Source: Rhodospirillaceae bacterium (GTDB lineage: Bacteria; Pseudomonadota; Alphaproteobacteria; SP197). Taken from it: a stretch of 17,462 nt of DNA. The stretch covers positions 1 through 17,462 of the forward strand of contig JABIUG010000455.1 of the NCBI GenBank assembly GCA_018700655.1. Reading direction: 5' to 3'. How positions within the stretch are numbered: position 1 is the first letter of the stretch; every line of letters begins with the position of its first letter. Both the position numbers and the translations under genes were made by a program. This document shows positions 15,238-17,462 of the stretch, piece after piece. The notes beneath the pieces were generated by a model. It saw nothing but the letters and a program-made list of their open reading frames with translations. It was not told the origin of the DNA and ran no database searches.

Positions 15238-15619
15238 CCGATGAAACTGTCGCAACCCAGGTTATTGCCAATTTGGTAGTTACCAATTCGGCAGGCAAGT
15301 CCTGTTTGTCCGCTACGACCCCGAAAACGAGAAATGGTGGTTGCCCGGCGGCGATGTCGCGCCCTACACCCACCCCGATGACAAGGCACGCGAAGTGCTT
15401 GCCGAAATGGCAGGCCTCGATGCCGGCGAACCAAAGTTCGACCATGTCGAATCCTTCCGTGGCCGGCGCGGCTGGCATCTGGCGTTCCACTAGAAGGTCG
15501 AAGCCTCGGGCACGCCAACCGGCGATATCCCGGCACAATGGTTTGATGCCGACGACCTTCCCGCCACGATGCATGGCGGCTGGGAAAAATCGATCGTCGC
15601 CAAACTGGCCCAAGGCTGA
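15234..15619 (+). pseudogene. NUDIX-hydrolase-like gene broken by a frameshift and a nonsense codon
   Basis: The frame that starts at the ATG overlapping padR (ATGA) reads MTDETVATQVIANLVVTNSAGK and then loses homology. From about 15299 a second frame reads VLFVRYDPENEKWWLPGGDV, the typical NUDIX beginning, and goes on to KAREVLAEMAGLD. Near 15299 one G seems to be missing (AAGTCC instead of AAGGTCC). The continuing frame is then interrupted by TAG at 15491-15493 (AFH-stop-KVEASG), where Tyr would be natural, and ends at TGA 15617-15619. The complete protein would have about 128 residues. The NUDIX box is also weak, as REUxEE is not seen. It may be a dying gene or carry sequencing errors. Before the damage it was a short NUDIX-fold protein translationally coupled to PadR. 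Confidence 0.75.
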
Positions 15620-15757
15620 TCAACGTGCTGTCTGGACCGCCATGTTGTAGTCGCTGAAACCGCAGTCCGTATGACGGGTGACACCGTATGCCATCGCACC
15701 GCTGGCCGTGGCACGGGCACGTCGCCACATGTAGTCATGCCACACGGAGCATTTGCC
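15620..15757. other. Short intergenic stretch with an antisense protein-like frame
   Basis: No plus-strand gene is visible in these 138 bp between two broken genes. On the minus strand one frame, ending at TGA 15620-15622, reads CSVWHDYMWRRARATASGAM and later TRHTDCGFSDYNMAVQTAR. The Trp, Tyr, His and Cys content is unlike an antisense shadow. No start with a ribosome site is visible. It could be the tail of a lost gene or chance. Confidence 0.25.
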
Positions 15758-16410
15758 ATGACCGTCCTTGCCCGATGCCAGGGCCTCGCGCCCCTCGTCT
15801 TTGTTGCAACCCTTGCTGTGGGAACGGCCCTGGCCGAATCCGCGGCGCCAAACAAACCCGACGGCACCTATGTCGTCATCGCCATGCGCAACGCGAGCGA
15901 CGTCGCCTCGACCATCTCGGCGATCGATGCCTGGACCCCCGTGCAGGACACGCCGTCTTCGCCGAGACCGCCAGCTGGATCGACGGCGAGGTCTGCCTCG
16001 CCGACTGGCATGTCGAACCAATGGATTTCGCGCCGGGCTGGCTCGATGACCCCTTGCTGAGCGACGTCATGCTCGCGCCCGACAACACCACCTCGTGGCT
16101 GTTGATGTGCGGTAGTCGCGAGATCACAGCCATGGCGATGCCCGATCCGCGCGTCCTGGTCGCGCCGTCACCCAATGGCTCGGTCAACGTCGTGCTGGAA
16201 CGCCCGCTTGATGCGACGACTGCAACAGGGCTGCAGGACGCGCTGCGCGACAAGGGCTATGAGATCACCGACACCGATGGTGTGGTCGGCCCCGGCACAC
16301 GGGCTGCCGTCGCCGCCCATGCCGAAACTCTCGGCGCGGCCTACCGCTTCGAAACGACCGCGATCAGCCAGGCGCTGCTCGACAGCCTCGGGATCGAGGG
16401 TGCCGACTAG
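15758..16410 (+). pseudogene. Secreted protein with C-terminal peptidoglycan-binding-like domain, frameshifted
   Basis: An ATG at 15758 with GGAG 8 nt upstream (15746-15749) starts a clear signal peptide (MTVLARCQGLAPLVFVATLAV, cut after ALA). The frame continues PDGTYVVIAMRNASDVASTISAIDAW and is lost at a run of five C at 15936-15940. If the run had six C, the next frame would join as DAWTPRAGHAVFAETASWID and continue to the stop at 16408-16410. The last 65 residues resemble a peptidoglycan-binding-1 domain (LQDALRDKGYEITDTDGVVG, then GTRAAVAAHAETLG). Repaired, it has about 217 residues and is exported to the periplasm. The middle part is not recognised. The cause is a homopolymer slip, either real or a sequencing error. 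Confidence 0.7.
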
Positions 16411-16418
16411 GCACTTCT

Positions 16419-17462
16419 TCAGGCCGTGCCAGCAGCCTGACGCAGGACGTAGTGCAGGATACCGCCGTTGAGGTAATAGGCGACCTCGTTGCCGGTATCG
16501 ATGCGGCAGGTCAGCACGACTTCAGCTGAGGAGCCGTCGGCGCGGTTGACCCGTGCGATGACATCCATGCCCGCCGTGATGCCTTCCTCCAGCCCGGTGA
16601 TATCCCAGGTCTCGCTGCCGTCCAGCCCCAGGCTGGTGCGGCTGTCGCCCTCGCGGAACTGCAGCGGCAGGATGCCCATGCCGATCAGGTTCGAGCGATG
16701 AATGCGCTCGTAGCTTTCGGCAATCACAGCCTTCACGCCCAGCAGCAGCGTCCCCTTCGCGGCCCAGTCGCGTGACGAACCCGTGCCGTATTCCTTGCCC
16801 GCCACGATGACGAGCGGCACGCCTTCGTCCTGGTAAAGCATGGCGGCATCGAACATCGACATCTCGTCACCACTGGGCTGATGGCGTGTCACACCACCTT
16901 CGGTGCCCGGCGCCAGTTCGTTGCGCAGGCGGATATTGGCAAAGGTGCCGCGCATCATGACCTCGTGGTTGCCGCGACGTGAGCCGTAGCTGTTGAAGTC
17001 CTTGCGCCCGACCTGGCGGTCCATCAGGTAGTTCGCAGCCGGGCTCTTGGCAGCAATACCACCGGCCGGCGAGATGTGGTCGGTCGTGATGCTGTCACCC
17101 AGCAGCGCCAGCTCACGCGCTCCGGTAATGTCGTGGGCGCTGGTCGGTGGGGTCTTGGGCATATCGTCGAAGAAGGGCGGGCGCTGGATGTAGGTACTGG
17201 TGGAATCCCAGGTGTAGATCCGTTCCTGGGGCACTTCGATCGCCTGCCAGTCGGCGTCGCCCGAAAACACATCGGCATAGCGACGTTCGAACATGTCGGG
17301 CGCCAGGGCCGAACGGATGGTCTCCTCGACCTCGGCGTTCGAAGGCCAGATATCCTTGAGATAGACCGGCTCGCCGTCGTCGCCGGTGCCCAGCGACTCC
17401 GTCGTGATGTCGATAGTCATCGAACCGGCCAGCGCATAGGCCACCACCAGCGGCGGCGAGGC
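16419..17462 (-). CDS. acnA: Aconitate hydratase A, C-terminal part (5' end outside window)
   Basis: 347 codons are visible; the gene enters from the right edge. The frame begins with ASPPLVVAYALAGSM, the end of the catalytic core of AcnA/IRP1-type aconitases, and continues through DITGARELALLGDSITTDHI and SPAGGIAAKSPAANYL. The swivel domain contains the substrate-binding YGTGSSRDWAAKG and ESYERIHRSNLIGMG. The enzyme interconverts citrate and isocitrate in the TCA cycle with a 4Fe-4S cluster; the cluster cysteines lie in the missing part. The C-terminus is normal. The stop is 8 bp from the end of the broken secreted-protein gene on the other strand, and no terminator is visible between them. 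Confidence 0.97.
   Translation of the reverse strand, partial: ASPPLVVAYALAGSMTIDITTESLGTGDDGEPVYLKDIWPSNAEVEETIRSALAPDMFERRYADVFSGDADWQAIEVPQERIYTWDSTSTYIQRPPFFDDMPKTPPTSAHDITGARELALLGDSITTDHISPAGGIAAKSPAANYLMDRQVGRKDFNSYGSRRGNHEVMMRGTFANIRLRNELAPGTEGGVTRHQPSGDEMSMFDAAMLYQDEGVPLVIVAGKEYGTGSSRDWAAKGTLLLGVKAVIAESYERIHRSNLIGMGILPLQFREGDSRTSLGLDGSETWDITGLEEGITAGMDVIARVNRADGSSAEVVLTCRIDTGNEVAYYLNGGILHYVLRQAAGTA

Noticed and set aside
15271..15289. TTGGTA/TACCAA dyad as a second operator
   Set aside because: It is short, lies within the NUDIX-like coding region and does not resemble the palindrome in front of padR.
15936..15940. Programmed -1 ribosomal frameshifting in the secreted-protein gene
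   Set aside because: The direction fits, but ACCCCCG is not a typical slippery heptamer and I see no downstream stimulatory structure; deletion or sequencing error is simpler.

Overview
The window is high-GC, densely packed bacterial chromosomal DNA. It most likely comes from an alphaproteobacterium, with a Rhodospirillales-like lineage as a guess. The main evidence is a SUV3/SUPV3L1-type RNA helicase coupled to an S4-domain (Hsp15-like) gene, which is typical of that class. Single-domain PqiA, DUF1223 and AcnA genes and the GC-rich codon usage fit the same picture. I see no rRNA, tRNA, CRISPR array or transposase.

Layout. Positions 1-4267 (minus strand) carry a polytopic membrane protein, the SUV3-like helicase, an S4 RNA-binding protein that overlaps the helicase stop codon, and a TerB-like protein cut by the left edge. 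Positions 4398-5716 hold a single-domain PqiA gene (plus) and a second membrane protein (minus) whose 3' end overlaps it convergently. The two membrane proteins flanking pqiA look like diverged paralogues. htpG (5867-7765) follows, then a 306-bp gap with two inverted copies of a REP-like GC-rich repeat.

Positions 8072-13201 (plus) form a catabolic-looking cluster: a TauD-type Fe/2-oxoglutarate dioxygenase, a nitronate monooxygenase, an M20 metallohydrolase lacking one expected metal-binding His, a PhyH-type dioxygenase, and a transglutaminase-like cysteine-protease-fold protein. The first three are tightly coupled. The fourth follows at 47 bp. The fifth appears to have its own promoter. The set suggests oxidative and hydrolytic processing of a small N-containing metabolite, but the substrate cannot be read from the sequence.

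Positions 13205-14649 hold a secreted DUF1223 thioredoxin-fold protein and a divergent histidine phosphatase with a Glu-to-Lys change at the usual acid/base position. Positions 14666-16410 start with a perfect 22-bp palindrome in front of a PadR regulator. The regulator overlaps a NUDIX-like gene broken by a frameshift and a nonsense codon. Next is a secreted peptidoglycan-binding-domain gene, also frameshifted. The window ends in the C-terminal half of aconitase AcnA (minus, cut by the right edge).

The best candidates for new biology are the dioxygenase/nitronate monooxygenase/M20/PhyH cluster, the paralogous membrane proteins around pqiA, and the PadR-NUDIX module with its palindromic operator. 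The concentration of broken genes at 15.2-16.4 kb is either local gene decay or a local sequence-quality problem.
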